NCBI RefSeq assembly: GCF_002813245.1
Contig: NZ_PHUF01000007.1
Location: forward strand, 123,031-187,030
From: Novosphingobium kunmingense
Lineage (GTDB): Bacteria > Pseudomonadota > Alphaproteobacteria > Sphingomonadales > Sphingomonadaceae
Reading direction: 5' to 3'
Length of the DNA stretch: 64,000 nucleotides
How positions within the stretch are numbered: position 1 is the stretch's first letter; the number at the start of each line of letters is the position of its first letter. A program made the position numbers and the translations under genes. Shown piece by piece: positions 21,965 through 32,164 of this stretch. The notes below the pieces were generated by a model that searched no databases, had not been told where the DNA came from, and saw only the letters and a program-made list of their open reading frames with translations.

Positions 21965-22624
21965 ATGGGAGTAGAGGCATCTATCGGGCGAGCGCCGCGG
22001 CGCAGGCGCAACAAGGTTCGCGACGCAGACGCTACGCGTGACGAAATCCTTCTGGCAGCGACCGAGGAGTTTGCGGAAAAAGGGCTGTTCGGCGCCAGGG
22101 TTGAGGAAATCGCCGCCCGCACCGCCACCAGCAAGCACATGATCTACTACTACTTCGGCAGCAAGGACGGTCTCTATTCGGCCGTTCTCGAACGCGCCTA
22201 CGAAGGGTTTCGATCGGCCGAGAACGCAGTGGATTACGATCTGCTCGAACCTGTGGAGGCGCTGCGCCTGCTGGTCGGCAACACCTTCGACGTGCACCTT
22301 GCCAATCCCGACACGATCCGGATCCTGATGTCGGAAAATCTCGACAACGCGCGTCATGCCAAGGCGATGGACCATTCCGGCCAGCGTCACCTGGTCCTGA
22401 CCAAAACCAAGCGGATTCTGGATCGCGGGGTCGCCGAGGGTTTGTTTCGCAGCGACATCGACGCGCTGACCTTCCACCTGCTGATTAGTGCGTTCAGTTT
22501 CTTCTTCGTCGGTAACCGGCACACCTTCGGGACCGTTTTCGCGATCGACATGACCGACAAGGACTTCGTGGAAAGGCAGCGCGAAGAGCTGATCACCACG
22601 ATGCTGTGCCGTTGCCGTGCCTGA
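21965..22624 (+). CDS. TetR-family transcriptional regulator
   Basis: 219 residues. An N-terminal HTH starts after a basic arm (R-A-P-R-R-R-R-N-K): R-D-E-I-L-L-A-A-T-E-E-F-A-E-K-G, then V-E-E-I-A-A-R-T-A-T-S-K-H-M-I-Y-Y-Y-F-G-S-K-D-G-L-Y. The C-terminal ligand domain is of the longer TetR_C type with two aromatic-rich helices. It is divergent from the TonB receptor and overlaps the downstream TIM-barrel gene by 8 bp. Control of both directions through the inverted repeats at 21.88-21.93 kb is likely. Confidence 0.9.
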   Translation: MGVEASIGRAPRRRRNKVRDADATRDEILLAATEEFAEKGLFGARVEEIAARTATSKHMIYYYFGSKDGLYSAVLERAYEGFRSAENAVDYDLLEPVEALRLLVGNTFDVHLANPDTIRILMSENLDNARHAKAMDHSGQRHLVLTKTKRILDRGVAEGLFRSDIDALTFHLLISAFSFFFVGNRHTFGTVFAIDMTDKDFVERQREELITTMLCRCRA

Positions 22625-23429
22625 CTTTGCAGAACGGGCGATTTCGCTTGCGGCGTTGACCGTTCTCGAAGCGGGTCCGTTTGAACAGGTCCGGATCGCT
22701 CGGCGCTGCGGTTACTCCCACGTCGGCCTGCGTCCGGTGGCCGCGACGCCGGTCGAACCGCACACTGCCATTCTGTCCGATCGGCACCTGCGATCAGAAT
22801 TGCGCGCCCTGCTGGATGGCGAGGGCATCGGCGTGCTTGACTGCGAGATCGTGCGCCTGACCGATGCGATCGACTGGGACGCGATGCAGGCGGTCATTGA
22901 TTTCACGCAAGAATTCGGTTGCCGACTGCTGCTCGTCGCGGACAACGATCCCGATCCGGTCCGCAGCAGCGCCAGTCTCGCCAAGCTGGCCGAGCTTTCC
23001 CGCCCTGCCGGCGTCACGCCGTGTCTGGAGTTCATGCCCTGGACCTGCAGCCCGAACCTTGCCGCCGCCCGGGCGCGGATAGAGGATGTCCGCGGGGCCG
23101 CCCTGCTCATCGATGCCTTCCACCTTGCTCGTTCCGGCAGTTCGCCTTCCGATCTTGCCGACCGCGATCCTGACGTCGCGTACCTGCAGCTTTGCGACAT
23201 TGCGGGCCCAGTGCCCGATCTTGATGCAATTCTCGACGAGGCGCGATCGAACCGTCTGTTCCCGGGCGAAGGCGATATTGATCTGCCGACCCTCCTGGCA
23301 CGTTTTCCAGGTCTGCCGATAAGCCTGGAAGTGCCGGCCGACCGGCTCCGCGACGCCGGCGTGACGGCGCAGGAGCGGGCCCGGATGGCGTTCGACGCAG
23401 CGCGCACGTTACTGCACGCCGATGCCTGA
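22617..23429 (+). CDS. Sugar-phosphate isomerase/epimerase-type TIM barrel
   Basis: 270 residues starting at GTG 22617 inside the end of tetR. AP-endonuclease-2 type TIM barrel: substrate/metal strand ends C-L-E-F-M-P-W (Glu), L-L-I-D-A-F-H (Asp, His), Y-L-Q-L-C-D-I (Gln) and S-L-E-V-P (Glu). That is the same E-D-Q-E metal pattern as in 3-dehydroshikimate dehydratases and hydroxypyruvate isomerases. It could isomerise or dehydrate a sugar-like or hydroaromatic acid. Its stop overlaps the following flavoprotein gene by 8 bp. The substrate is not assignable. Confidence 0.75.
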   Translation: MPDFAERAISLAALTVLEAGPFEQVRIARRCGYSHVGLRPVAATPVEPHTAILSDRHLRSELRALLDGEGIGVLDCEIVRLTDAIDWDAMQAVIDFTQEFGCRLLLVADNDPDPVRSSASLAKLAELSRPAGVTPCLEFMPWTCSPNLAAARARIEDVRGAALLIDAFHLARSGSSPSDLADRDPDVAYLQLCDIAGPVPDLDAILDEARSNRLFPGEGDIDLPTLLARFPGLPISLEVPADRLRDAGVTAQERARMAFDAARTLLHADA

Positions 23430-25113
23430 AGCCCTGGAATGCGATCTGCTGGTCATCGGGTCGGGTGCCGCGGGACTGTGCGCAGCCGTGACCGGCGCGA
23501 TCAAGGGCTTGGACGTGATCGTTGCCGAACGGGCAGCGGTGCTGGGCGGAACGACCGCATGGTCGGGTGGCTGGATGTGGTTGCCGCGCAACGCACTTGC
23601 TCGTGCCGCCGGGATCGACGAACCGCTCAACGCGCCCCGTTCCTATCTTGCCGACGTTCTCGGCAATCGCTTCGACCCGGAGCGGATCGATGCGTTTCTT
23701 TCCGCCGCACCGGACATGGTCGATTTCCTGACAGAGCACGGGTTCGTGTTCGAAGCGGGTAACCGGATCTGCGACATCTACGGGGATCGGCCCGGCGCGG
23801 GTACAGGCGGGCGTTCGCTCATCGCGGCACGGTTCGACGCCCGCCGGCTCGGCAAGCGCATCGCCCTGTTACGGGAAACCAAGCGCGAAACCGCCTTTGC
23901 CGGCATGCCGATCCAGGCCGGACCCGATCTGGCGGCCTTCCTGACCGCGACGCGCAAGGCAGGCTCTGCGTTTCACGCCGCGAAGCGCGTCGCGCTGCAC
24001 CTGCGCGACTTGCTGACCACAGGACGCGCCATGCACCTCGTGAACGGCGTGGCGCTCATTGCCCGGCTGTTCGAACTGGGCGACCGGCATGCAGTGCGCT
24101 GGTTGACCGGCACTTCGGCGGTCGACTTGATCGCGCGGAATGGCCGGGTCGTGGGGGCTCGCCTGGCATCGGCCGAGGGTCGCCCGACGGTCATCGCGCG
24201 CAAAGGCGTGGTCCTCGCGACCGGCGGCTTTTCCTCTTCTGCGGACTGGCGTTCGCGATTGTTTCCGCACCCGGCCCTGCACGAAACGCTAACCGTGCCC
24301 GAAGCGGACGGCAGCGGCGCCGCCCTCGCCCAGGCCATCGGCGGCACGCTTTCGACCGAGGTGGCGGCAACCGGCGCCTGGTGCCCGGTATCGCGCGTGA
24401 CGTGGCCGGACGGAACCTGCGGCGTCTTCCCGCACATTGTCGAACGCGGGAAACCGGGCGTGATCGCAGTCCTCCAGAACGGCCGCCGCTTCGTGAACGA
24501 AGCCAACGGCTATCACGATTTTATCGACGCCCTGTTTTCCGCAACGGCCGAAGGCGACGCGCCTCGCGCCTGGCTCGTCTGCGACGACCGTTTTCTACGC
24601 CGCTGGGGCCTGGGCATCGTGAAGCCCGATCCGGTGCCAGCCAGCCACTGGCGCAGAACCGGATACCTGAAATCGGCCCGATCTGTCGAAGCGTTGGCAC
24701 GGCTCTGCGGAATCGAGCGCGCTTTGCTCGATACCGTCGATGCCTACAACCGCGGTGCGCGCGAGGGACTGGATCCCGAATTCGGCCGCGGAGGAACACC
24801 CTACAACCGCTATCAGGGCGATCCGGACCGCAGCCCCAACCCCAACGTCGCTCCTATCGAGCACGGCCCCTTTCACGCGGTTGAGGTGATCCCGGGCAGC
24901 TTCGGCAGTTTCGCAGGCCTGCGCACCAACGGCGCCGCGCAGGTCCTCGACCAGACTGGCACTGAAATCGCCGGACTTTATGCCGCCGGAGCCGACGCCG
25001 CCAGTCTGATGGGCGGGCATTATCCGGCAGGGGGAATCAACCTCGGCCCGGCAATGTGCTTCGGCTACATCGCTGCCCTGCACGCAGCAGGCGCGCAGGT
25101 AGCATCAGTCTAA
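23422..25113 (+). CDS. FAD-dependent dehydrogenase, ketosteroid-dehydrogenase/fumarate-reductase type
   Basis: 563 residues. N-terminal FAD site L-L-V-I-G-S-G-A-A-G with E/A-x-x-x-x-x-G-G-T-T-A-W-S-G-G, the Q/T-T-A-x-S-G-G signature shared by fumarate reductases and 3-ketosteroid delta-1-dehydrogenases. G-V-V-L-A-T-G-G-F-S follows mid-protein, and C-terminal G-L-Y-A-A-G-A-D-A-A-S-L-M-G-G-H-Y-P-A-G-G-I completes FAD binding. It should perform alpha,beta-desaturation of a carbonyl compound or the reverse. With the TIM barrel and the neighbouring hydroaromatic genes, desaturation of an alicyclic acid is plausible (inference). The last codons and stop fall in a sequence resembling an IS6-type terminus. 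Confidence 0.82.
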   Translation: MPEALECDLLVIGSGAAGLCAAVTGAIKGLDVIVAERAAVLGGTTAWSGGWMWLPRNALARAAGIDEPLNAPRSYLADVLGNRFDPERIDAFLSAAPDMVDFLTEHGFVFEAGNRICDIYGDRPGAGTGGRSLIAARFDARRLGKRIALLRETKRETAFAGMPIQAGPDLAAFLTATRKAGSAFHAAKRVALHLRDLLTTGRAMHLVNGVALIARLFELGDRHAVRWLTGTSAVDLIARNGRVVGARLASAEGRPTVIARKGVVLATGGFSSSADWRSRLFPHPALHETLTVPEADGSGAALAQAIGGTLSTEVAATGAWCPVSRVTWPDGTCGVFPHIVERGKPGVIAVLQNGRRFVNEANGYHDFIDALFSATAEGDAPRAWLVCDDRFLRRWGLGIVKPDPVPASHWRRTGYLKSARSVEALARLCGIERALLDTVDAYNRGAREGLDPEFGRGGTPYNRYQGDPDRSPNPNVAPIEHGPFHAVEVIPGSFGSFAGLRTNGAAQVLDQTGTEIAGLYAAGADAASLMGGHYPAGGINLGPAMCFGYIAALHAAGAQVASV

Positions 25114-25145
25114 GGCGAACTGGTTTCCACTTGGCGGAGTTCGGA
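25101..25145 (+). mobile_element. Decayed left-end remnant of the IS6-type element
   Basis: About 36 bp (TCAGTCTAAGGCGAACTGG and on) is roughly 90% identical to the left terminus of the intact copy at 38.77 kb (TCAGTCTAATGCGAACTGG and on). It supplies the stop codon of the flavoprotein gene and marks the left edge of the stress-gene block. The rest of the element is gone. Confidence 0.6.
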
Positions 25146-25298
25146 CGTTAAAGCGGTCAGCCCAGCGCGCAGAGATCTGCCACGGAATGAAGTCCTCGAT
25201 GTCCCGGTCGGTTGCATGTCACCGCCATCGCTCCTCAGCCATTGCTGACGCCTAGGAGTAGGTTGCGCTGTTTTTTGGGGCAGATGGAACTGCGAAGC

Positions 25299-25323
25299 GG
25301 AACTTAATCCGTGCGAACTGGTT
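25299..25323 (+). promoter_or_regulatory. Candidate EcfG (general stress) promoter of poly-HAMP kinase
   Basis: GGAAC-N16-GGTT, matching the alphaproteobacterial EcfG consensus (GGAAC, 16-17 bp, cGTT). It lies about 100 bp upstream of the kinase GTG. It sits in the 309-bp gap after the flavoprotein gene, which otherwise holds only the IS remnant. Confidence 0.55.
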
Positions 25324-25422
25324 TTCCAATCGGGGTCGCGCGCTTGCCAAAATCGCGTTGGGATTCGTTCGCAATGAATTCTCGCCGGTTGGTGCGGACG
25401 AACACTCCAGGGAGATGGGGAA

Positions 25423-28400
25423 GTGGCGTCATCGCAGGAAGTCGAAAATTGCGCGCAGCTGCGCGAAAGCCTCATCGCGGCTTTGACACGTTTGCGAGAA
25501 GGCGATTTCACCGTCCGCCTCGCGCTGGATACCACCGATCCGCGCGATGAAGAAATCGCTGTCCTGTTCAATCAGGTTGTCGGACTTAACGAGACGATCA
25601 CCGACGAGTTCAATCGCGTCGCCAAGGTGGTGGGCAAGGAGGGCGAGATCACCCAGCGCGCCAATGTGAAAGGTGCGGCTGGCGGTTGGCAGATGAAGCT
25701 CAACGCCGTTAATGAACTTGTCGACGACATGGTTCAGCCCATTACCGAGGTCGCCCGCGTCATAGGCGCGGTCGCCGAAGGCGACCTGTCGCAGCGCATG
25801 TCGGTCGAGATCGATGGCCGCGGCCTCAAGGGCGAATTCCTGCGAATTGGCAAGGTCGTCAATACGATGGTCGACCAGCTCGGCTCTTTCGCCTCGGAAG
25901 TGACGCGCGTGGCGCGCGAGGTGGGTACTGAAGGCAAGCTCGGTGGGCAGGCACGGGTGAAGGGCGTGGCCGGTACCTGGCGCGACCTGACCGAGAATGT
26001 AAACCTTATGGCCGAGAACCTTACAGGCCAGGTTCGCAACATCGCCGAAGTGACGACCGCGGTGGCCCGCGGCGATCTTTCGAAAAAGATAACCGTCGAC
26101 GTGAAGGGCGAAATCCTCGAGTTGAAGGTGACCGTCAACACGATGGTCGACCAGCTCAACGCCTTTGCCAGCGAAGTGACCCGCGTGGCGCGCGAAGTGG
26201 GTACCGAGGGAAAGCTGGGGGGCCAAGCAGAAGTGCCCGGCGTTGCTGGCACTTGGGCAGATCTGACCGACAACGTGAATCTGATGGCGGCCAACCTGAC
26301 CGGCCAGGTGCGCAACATCGCAGAAGTAACGACCGCCGTGGCCCGCGGCGATCTGTCCAAGAAAATCACGGTGGAAGTGCGCGGAGAGATCGCGGAGCTT
26401 AAGAACACGATCAACACGATGGTCGACCAGCTCAACTCCTTCGCCTCCGAAGTGACGCGCGTCGCGCGCGAGGTCGGCACCGAAGGCCGCCTCGGCGGTC
26501 AGGCGCGGGTGGAAGGTGTCGGCGGTACGTGGAAGGACTTGACCGATAACGTGAATGAACTGGCCGCAAACTTGACGGGCCAGGTGCGCAACATCGCCGA
26601 AGTGACCACCGCGGTCGCGCTGGGGGATCTCTCCAAGAAGATCACCGTCGATGTGAAGGGCGAGATCGCAGAGCTCAAAAACACGATCAACACGATGGTC
26701 GATCAGCTTAACTCCTTCGCCTCTGAAGTGACCCGCGTCGCGCGCGAGGTCGGCTCGGAAGGCAAGCTTGGTGGACAGGCCGAAGTGCCCGGAGTCGCAG
26801 GTACCTGGGCCAATCTCACGAACAATGTGAACGAACTCGCCGCGAACTTGACCGGCCAGGTGAGGAACATCGCCGAAGTGACCACCGCAGTTGCGCGCGG
26901 TGACCTATCCAAGAAAATTACGGTCGATGTGAAGGGCGAGATTCTCGAGCTCAAGGGCACCATCAACACGATGGTCGACCAGCTCAATTCTTTCGCATCC
27001 GAAGTGACGCGCGTGGCGCGCGAGGTTGGCACCGAGGGCAAGCTTGGCGGCCAGGCGACCGTGCCGGGCGTTGGTGGCACATGGAAAGACCTCACCGAGA
27101 ACGTTAATCTCATGGCCGACAACCTCACCGGCCAGGTGCGCAACATCGCCGAAGTGACTACCGCCGTGGCGCGCGGAGACCTTTCCAAGAAGATCACCGT
27201 CGACGTTAAGGGCGAAATCCTTGAGCTCAAGAACACTGTCAACGTGATGGTGGATCAGCTCAACTCGTTCGCATCCGAAGTGACCCGCGTGGCGCGCGAG
27301 GTCGGGACCGAGGGCAAGCTGGGCGGTCAGGCCGAAGTGCCGGGCGTGGGCGGCACGTGGAAGGATCTGACCGACAATGTGAACCTGATGGCGACCAACT
27401 TGACCAATCAGGTGCGCGGTATCGCCGACGTTGTGACCGCGGTCGCGCAGGGAGATCTCAAACGTAAGTTGACCGTGGACGCGAAGGGCGAAATCGCCGC
27501 CCTCGCCGAAACCATCAACGGCATGATCGAAACTCTGTCCACCTTCGGCGACCAGGTGACCAACATGGCGCGCGAGGTGGGTGTCGAGGGACGACTTGGC
27601 GGACAGGCGCGCGTGCCCGGTGCCGCCGGGCTTTGGCGCGACCTCACCGACAACGTGAACCAGTTGGCGGCGAACCTCACCAATCAGGTGCGCTCGATCG
27701 CCGAGGTCGCGACCGCGGTGACCAAGGGCGACCTTACCCGGTCCATTTCGGTGGAGGCGTCGGGGGAAATGGCCTCGCTCAAGGACACGATCAACGAGAT
27801 GATCGTGAACCTCAAAGACCAGACGCTCAAGAACGCCGAGCAGGACTGGCTCAAGACCAACCTCGCCCGTTTCAGCCGCATGCTGCAGGGCGAGCGCGAT
27901 CTCGCAACGATCTCCAACCTTATCATGAGCGAGCTCGCGCCGCTTGTGAACGCGCAGTACGGCGTGTTCTACGTCGCCAACGATACAGATGGTCCAAGTG
28001 GATCACTCGATCTCGTTGCCAGCTATGGCGCAGGCCATGCGGACGAGATGAAGTCGCGCTTTTCGTTTCGCGAAGGCCTGATCGGCCAGGCGGCAGCTGA
28101 CAAGCGGCCGATGCGCCTCGATAATGTCCCAGGCGATTACATCCGTATCGGCTCTGGCCTCGTTGAAGGCCGCCCGGCTCACGTCAATATCCTTCCAGCC
28201 CTGTTTGAGGACGAGGTCAAGGCGGTCATCGAACTCGCGTCCTTCGAAGAGTTCAACGAGACCCACCACAGCTTCCTGACCCAGCTCATGGAAACAGTCG
28301 GCATCGTACTCAACACGATCGCCGCGACCATGCGAACCGAGGAACTGCTTAAGGAATCGCAGCTCCTCACCCAGGAACTGCAGACACGTCAATCCGAGCT

Positions 28401-30219
28401 GACGATCAAACAGGAAGAGCTGCACAATACCAACGAGGAACTGCAGGAAAAGGCGCAGTTGCTCGAAAACGAGAAGAAGCAGGTCGAGGCGAAGAACTTC
28501 GAGATTGAGATGGCCCGTCGCGCGGTCGAGGAAAAGGCCGAGCAGCTTGCTCTGACTTCGAAATACAAGAGCGAATTCCTCGCAAACATGAGCCACGAAC
28601 TGCGTACGCCGCTCAATTCGCTACTAATCCTGTCGAAGCTGCTGGCCGATAACCAGGGCGGAAACCTCAACGAGAAACAGACCGAATTCGCGCGAACTAT
28701 CCACGGCGCGGGAAGCGACCTACTGAACCTTATCAACGATATCCTGGATCTGTCGAAGATCGAATCTGGCACGGTGTCGATCGAACTCGGTGACATGCCG
28801 CTCGCTGCGCTCCAGCAACACATGGAGCGCACGTTCCGCCAGCTAGCTTCGGAAAAAGGGCTCGATTTCGAAGTGCATTTCTCACCAGAATTGCCCGGTT
28901 CGATTCACACGGACGAGAAGCGACTGCAGCAGGTCGTGCTCAATCTTCTCTCGAATGCGTTCAAGTTCACCGCGCACGGAAAGGTCGAACTCGATGTCAG
29001 GATCGCAGCGTCGGGATGGAACACAACTCATCCAGTCCTGCGAGATGTGACCGAAGCGCTGGCGATCTCCGTGAGCGACACCGGGATCGGCATTCCATCC
29101 GACAAACAACGGCTGATCTTTGAGGCCTTCCAGCAGGCCGACGGAACCACCAGCCGCAAGTATGGCGGCACCGGACTCGGCCTTTCAATCAGCCGCGAGA
29201 TTGCCGGTCTCCTCGGTGGCGAGCTTCAGGTTCAATCCAGGTCAGGCGAGGGGTCCACGTTCACACTGTTCCTGCCCCTTCGCGCAGCCAGCGCGCCAGC
29301 GTTGTCGCATCCGGTGGCTGGCATCGCTCCGGCGCCCCTCCCCGTCGCAGAACCGACGGACGACCGCAGCAACCTCGGCAAGGATGCCGTCGTCCTCATC
29401 GTGGAGGACGACCCCGCCTTCGCGTCGATCCTGCTCGACATGGTCCATGAGGAAGGACTCAAGGGAGTGATCTCGCCGACCGGCAGCGGCGCGACCGCGC
29501 TCGCCCGCAAGATCAAACCTGCCGCCATCACGCTTGACCTGGGTCTTAGCGACATGGACGGTTTCGTCCTGCTCGATCTGCTCCGCGGCGATTCTGAGAC
29601 CGCAGCGATCCCGATCTACGTCATTTCCGGTGGGGACCGTGCCGAGGACGCTCGCAGCTTGGGTGCGACCGACGTTATCGAAAAGCCTGTCGAGCGCGAG
29701 CGTCTGACAGAACTCTTCAGGGGCGTGGCACAACGCAAACCGCGTAAGCAAGGCTCAGCGAAAGCCCGCAAGAAGGTCGCCTTCCCGGCCAACGAATTGG
29801 CCGGCAAGAAAATCCTCATCGTCGATGACGACATCCGCAACATCTATTCGCTAACCAGCGTGCTCGAAGCGCGCGGTGCCGCCGTCATGCACGCGGAGCG
29901 CGGTCAGGAGGCGATCGATCTGCTTGAAAGCCATCCCGACATCAATGCCGCACTGATCGACATCATGATGCCCGAAATGGACGGCTACGAAACGATTAAG
30001 CGTATCAGGTCCAAGCCGCGCATCGCCGACATTCCGCTGGTCGCGGTAACTGCCAAGGCCATGGTCGGAGATCGCCAGAAATGCCTCGAAGCCGGAGCCG
30101 ACGACTATGTCGCCAAGCCGGTCGACGTCGACGTTCTGATGGCGCTTTTACGGGTGACGTTCGAAAGGGCCGCGCTTAAGCAACCCAATGGTCGCCGCAC
30201 CAAGAGGGTTGCTGCGTGA
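25423..30219 (+). CDS. Poly-HAMP hybrid histidine kinase with GAF and two receivers
   Basis: 1598 residues, no transmembrane segment, start GTG 25423 with a GGAGATGGGG ribosome site. Order: two divergent HAMP-like units (1-155); seven 92-residue HAMP units (156-800), each with [13 protein letters not shown] and [12 protein letters not shown] (about 830-985); coiled coil (about 985-1050); HisKA with His1058 (S-H-E-L-R-T-P-L); HATPase ([15 protein letters not shown]); receiver 1 (Asp1372); receiver 2 (Asp1513). The layout resembles fungal group III (Nik1/Os-1) osmosensor kinases and bacterial relatives, which sense cytoplasmic or osmotic state. The stop overlaps the next kinase gene by 4 bp, so the two likely form a phosphorelay. 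Candidate EcfG promoter upstream. Confidence 0.92.
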   Translation: MASSQEVENCAQLRESLIAALTRLREGDFTVRLALDTTDPRDEEIAVLFNQVVGLNETITDEFNRVAKVVGKEGEITQRANVKGAAGGWQMKLNAVNELVDDMVQPITEVARVIGAVAEGDLSQRMSVEIDGRGLKGEFLRIGKVVNTMVDQLGSFASEVTRVAREVGTEGKLGGQARVKGVAGTWRDLTENVNLMAENLTGQVRNIAEVTTAVARGDLSKKITVDVKGEILELKVTVNTMVDQLNAFASEVTRVAREVGTEGKLGGQAEVPGVAGTWADLTDNVNLMAANLTGQVRNIAEVTTAVARGDLSKKITVEVRGEIAELKNTINTMVDQLNSFASEVTRVAREVGTEGRLGGQARVEGVGGTWKDLTDNVNELAANLTGQVRNIAEVTTAVALGDLSKKITVDVKGEIAELKNTINTMVDQLNSFASEVTRVAREVGSEGKLGGQAEVPGVAGTWANLTNNVNELAANLTGQVRNIAEVTTAVARGDLSKKITVDVKGEILELKGTINTMVDQLNSFASEVTRVAREVGTEGKLGGQATVPGVGGTWKDLTENVNLMADNLTGQVRNIAEVTTAVARGDLSKKITVDVKGEILELKNTVNVMVDQLNSFASEVTRVAREVGTEGKLGGQAEVPGVGGTWKDLTDNVNLMATNLTNQVRGIADVVTAVAQGDLKRKLTVDAKGEIAALAETINGMIETLSTFGDQVTNMAREVGVEGRLGGQARVPGAAGLWRDLTDNVNQLAANLTNQVRSIAEVATAVTKGDLTRSISVEASGEMASLKDTINEMIVNLKDQTLKNAEQDWLKTNLARFSRMLQGERDLATISNLIMSELAPLVNAQYGVFYVANDTDGPSGSLDLVASYGAGHADEMKSRFSFREGLIGQAAADKRPMRLDNVPGDYIRIGSGLVEGRPAHVNILPALFEDEVKAVIELASFEEFNETHHSFLTQLMETVGIVLNTIAATMRTEELLKESQLLTQELQTRQSELTIKQEELHNTNEELQEKAQLLENEKKQVEAKNFEIEMARRAVEEKAEQLALTSKYKSEFLANMSHELRTPLNSLLILSKLLADNQGGNLNEKQTEFARTIHGAGSDLLNLINDILDLSKIESGTVSIELGDMPLAALQQHMERTFRQLASEKGLDFEVHFSPELPGSIHTDEKRLQQVVLNLLSNAFKFTAHGKVELDVRIAASGWNTTHPVLRDVTEALAISVSDTGIGIPSDKQRLIFEAFQQADGTTSRKYGGTGLGLSISREIAGLLGGELQVQSRSGEGSTFTLFLPLRAASAPALSHPVAGIAPAPLPVAEPTDDRSNLGKDAVVLIVEDDPAFASILLDMVHEEGLKGVISPTGSGATALARKIKPAAITLDLGLSDMDGFVLLDLLRGDSETAAIPIYVISGGDRAEDARSLGATDVIEKPVERERLTELFRGVAQRKPRKQGSAKARKKVAFPANELAGKKILIVDDDIRNIYSLTSVLEARGAAVMHAERGQEAIDLLESHPDINAALIDIMMPEMDGYETIKRIRSKPRIADIPLVAVTAKAMVGDRQKCLEAGADDYVAKPVDVDVLMALLRVTFERAALKQPNGRRTKRVAA
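25888..27819 (+). repeat. Seven in-frame 276-bp HAMP-coding repeats
   Basis: Seven tandem units of exactly 276 bp (92 codons), starting at 25888, 26164, 26440, 26716, 26992, 27268 and 27544. Units 1-6 begin F-A-S-E-V; unit 7 begins F-G-D-Q-V and is most diverged. Third positions vary between units, so they are not a recent amplification, but the proteins are highly alike. Confidence 0.9.
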
Positions 30220-32096
30220 GCCAAGCCGGCATCAGTGAAAGCCCTGCGAAAATCCTGATCGTCGACGATGACGACCGCAACCTGCTCGCCTTGTCGGAAG
30301 TCCTTGCGCCGATTGCCGAAGTCGTCTGCGCCATCTCTGGCCGCGACGCCCTGCGACAGTTGCTGCGCGAGGAATTCGCCGTCATCCTTCTCGACGTGTT
30401 CATGCCTGATCTTGATGGATACGAGACCGCCGCGCTTATCCGCCAGCGTGAGCAGACCGCGCGGACACCGATCATCTTCTTGTCTGCCGTGAACAAGGAA
30501 ACCGAGCACCTGATGCGCGGTTACGAGATGGGCGCGGTCGATTACGTATTTAAGCCGGTCGATCCGGTGGTCATCAAATCAAAGGTCGCCGTGTTCGTCG
30601 ATTTGTTTCGCACTCGGCGCCAGCTTGAAACCAGCGAAAAGCGGCAGACATCGATTCTGCGCGCACTGCCGATGGCGATCTACGAGATTACCGAGCGCAA
30701 TGGCGAGATGGTTCGCCGGTTCCGCGGCGGCGATCTTGTTCATTTTCTCGGCGACGAGGCGGAGTCGGTGCTCACCGGAGAACGCGAATGGCAGGAATGG
30801 GTCCACCCGGACGACCGTCTGCGCCTATCACAAGATGCCGACCCTGGTAACGAGAGCGTCGTGGTCGAATACCGATGGATCGGACCTCGCGGATCACGCC
30901 ACCATATTCTCGACCAGCGGGTGCGAACCGGCAGCGGTAATGCCCATGGCTGGGCCGGGTCGCTGCTCGATATTACCGAGCGTAAAGAACTCGAGGCCCG
31001 GTTGGTCCATGCCGGAAAGCTCGACGCATTGGGCCAGCTCACGGGAGGCGTCGCGCACGATTTCAACAATCTCCTCGCGGCCATGCTGGGCGGGATCAGC
31101 ATCCTCGAGCGCAGGCTGGAATTGGGCGAGCGCGAGCAGCTTGTAGTCGATCAGATGCGCCACGCTGCAACGCAGGGGACCGAACTGGTGAGGCGCATGA
31201 TGGCATTTGCCCGCCAGCAGGATCTGACCCCGACCAGTATCGACCCGGCAAGCCTGTGCGAATCGGTGGCCGGGCTTGTCAGCAACACCCTCGGCGGCAA
31301 GATCGAAGTCGTCTGGAATTGCCCCGACGCGGTCCACAACCTGTTCGTCGATCGTGGCCAACTGGAACTAGCAGTAATGAACCTCATCATCAACGCCCGC
31401 GATGCAATGCCGGATGGCGGCACAATTCAGGTCTCGATTTCCGAAGGAAAGACAGCCGACCCCGACAAGCCGATGCTGAGCATCGTCGTCGCGGACACCG
31501 GGACGGGCATACCCGATGACATCCTCACCAAGGTCATCGAACCGTTCTTCACCACCAAGGAAGCTGGCAAGGGCACCGGCCTCGGCCTGTCGATGGTATC
31601 TGGCTTCGCCCACCAGTCTGGCGGGGAAATCCGCATCGACAGCAAGGTCGGCAAGGGTACACGCATCGAACTTATCCTGCCGGCGACCAGATCCGCTGTG
31701 AACGAAGGCGTTCCGGCTCACGGCTCGGGCGAAAACCTCGACTGGATCAAGGGCAAGGCATTCGTTTTGATCGACGACGACGATGCAGTCCGTGTTGTTC
31801 TCGGCGAACAGCTACGCGATGCCGGTGGAACTGTGCGCGATTTTGCCAGCGGCAATGCCGCGATAGCGGACATCGAGCGCGATAGGGAGGCTGTTGATTT
31901 CGTACTTAGTGACTTCGCAATGCCGGGCCTCGACGGGATCAAGACCCTGCAAAAGATCGGCGAACTGCTCCCGGAGGCTCGGCGAGCGCTGATGACAGGA
32001 AACGCCGACGATCCACGCCTGACAATCACCGAGGACATTCCGGTCCTCCGCAAGCCGCTGAGCCTCCAGCAGTTATCGGAAGTCATGATTGCGTAG
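30216..32096 (+). CDS. Hybrid sensor kinase: receiver-PAS-HisKA-HATPase-receiver
   Basis: 626 residues from GTG 30216 (4-bp overlap with the preceding stop). Receiver 1 (residues 11-130) carries I-L-I-V-D-D-D-D and phospho-acceptor Asp60. A PAS-like domain spans about 145-255, ending L-D-I-T-E-R-K. The HWE-unlike HisKA has His281 in [11 protein letters not shown], the HATPase has N-A-R-D-A-M and [14 protein letters not shown], and the C-terminal receiver has Asp566. It is soluble. The N-terminal receiver suggests input by phosphotransfer from the upstream poly-HAMP kinase (inference). No DNA-binding output domain is encoded nearby. Confidence 0.9.
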   Translation: MSQAGISESPAKILIVDDDDRNLLALSEVLAPIAEVVCAISGRDALRQLLREEFAVILLDVFMPDLDGYETAALIRQREQTARTPIIFLSAVNKETEHLMRGYEMGAVDYVFKPVDPVVIKSKVAVFVDLFRTRRQLETSEKRQTSILRALPMAIYEITERNGEMVRRFRGGDLVHFLGDEAESVLTGEREWQEWVHPDDRLRLSQDADPGNESVVVEYRWIGPRGSRHHILDQRVRTGSGNAHGWAGSLLDITERKELEARLVHAGKLDALGQLTGGVAHDFNNLLAAMLGGISILERRLELGEREQLVVDQMRHAATQGTELVRRMMAFARQQDLTPTSIDPASLCESVAGLVSNTLGGKIEVVWNCPDAVHNLFVDRGQLELAVMNLIINARDAMPDGGTIQVSISEGKTADPDKPMLSIVVADTGTGIPDDILTKVIEPFFTTKEAGKGTGLGLSMVSGFAHQSGGEIRIDSKVGKGTRIELILPATRSAVNEGVPAHGSGENLDWIKGKAFVLIDDDDAVRVVLGEQLRDAGGTVRDFASGNAAIADIERDREAVDFVLSDFAMPGLDGIKTLQKIGELLPEARRALMTGNADDPRLTITEDIPVLRKPLSLQQLSEVMIA

Positions 32097-32164
32097 AGAG
32101 CAGGGCTTCATGCAACCGTGGCAACTGGCCAAAAGGCAGCGATCATATTGCCGCCGGCGTGACG

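Noticed and set aside
25305..25330. GCGAACTGGTTTTCCA as a second IS left-end remnant
   Set aside because: Only about 15 bp of similarity to the IS end, and it overlaps the better-supported EcfG -10 region.
25110..25571. Minus-strand 153-codon frame over the gap before the poly-HAMP kinase
   Set aside because: Overlaps the kinase start and the IS remnant; a segment in another frame resembling a transposase tail (D-F-I-P-W) was too short to assign.
25888..27819. Repeats considered as a CRISPR or minisatellite
   Set aside because: 276-bp unit, in frame, coding for HAMP domains; not a CRISPR.
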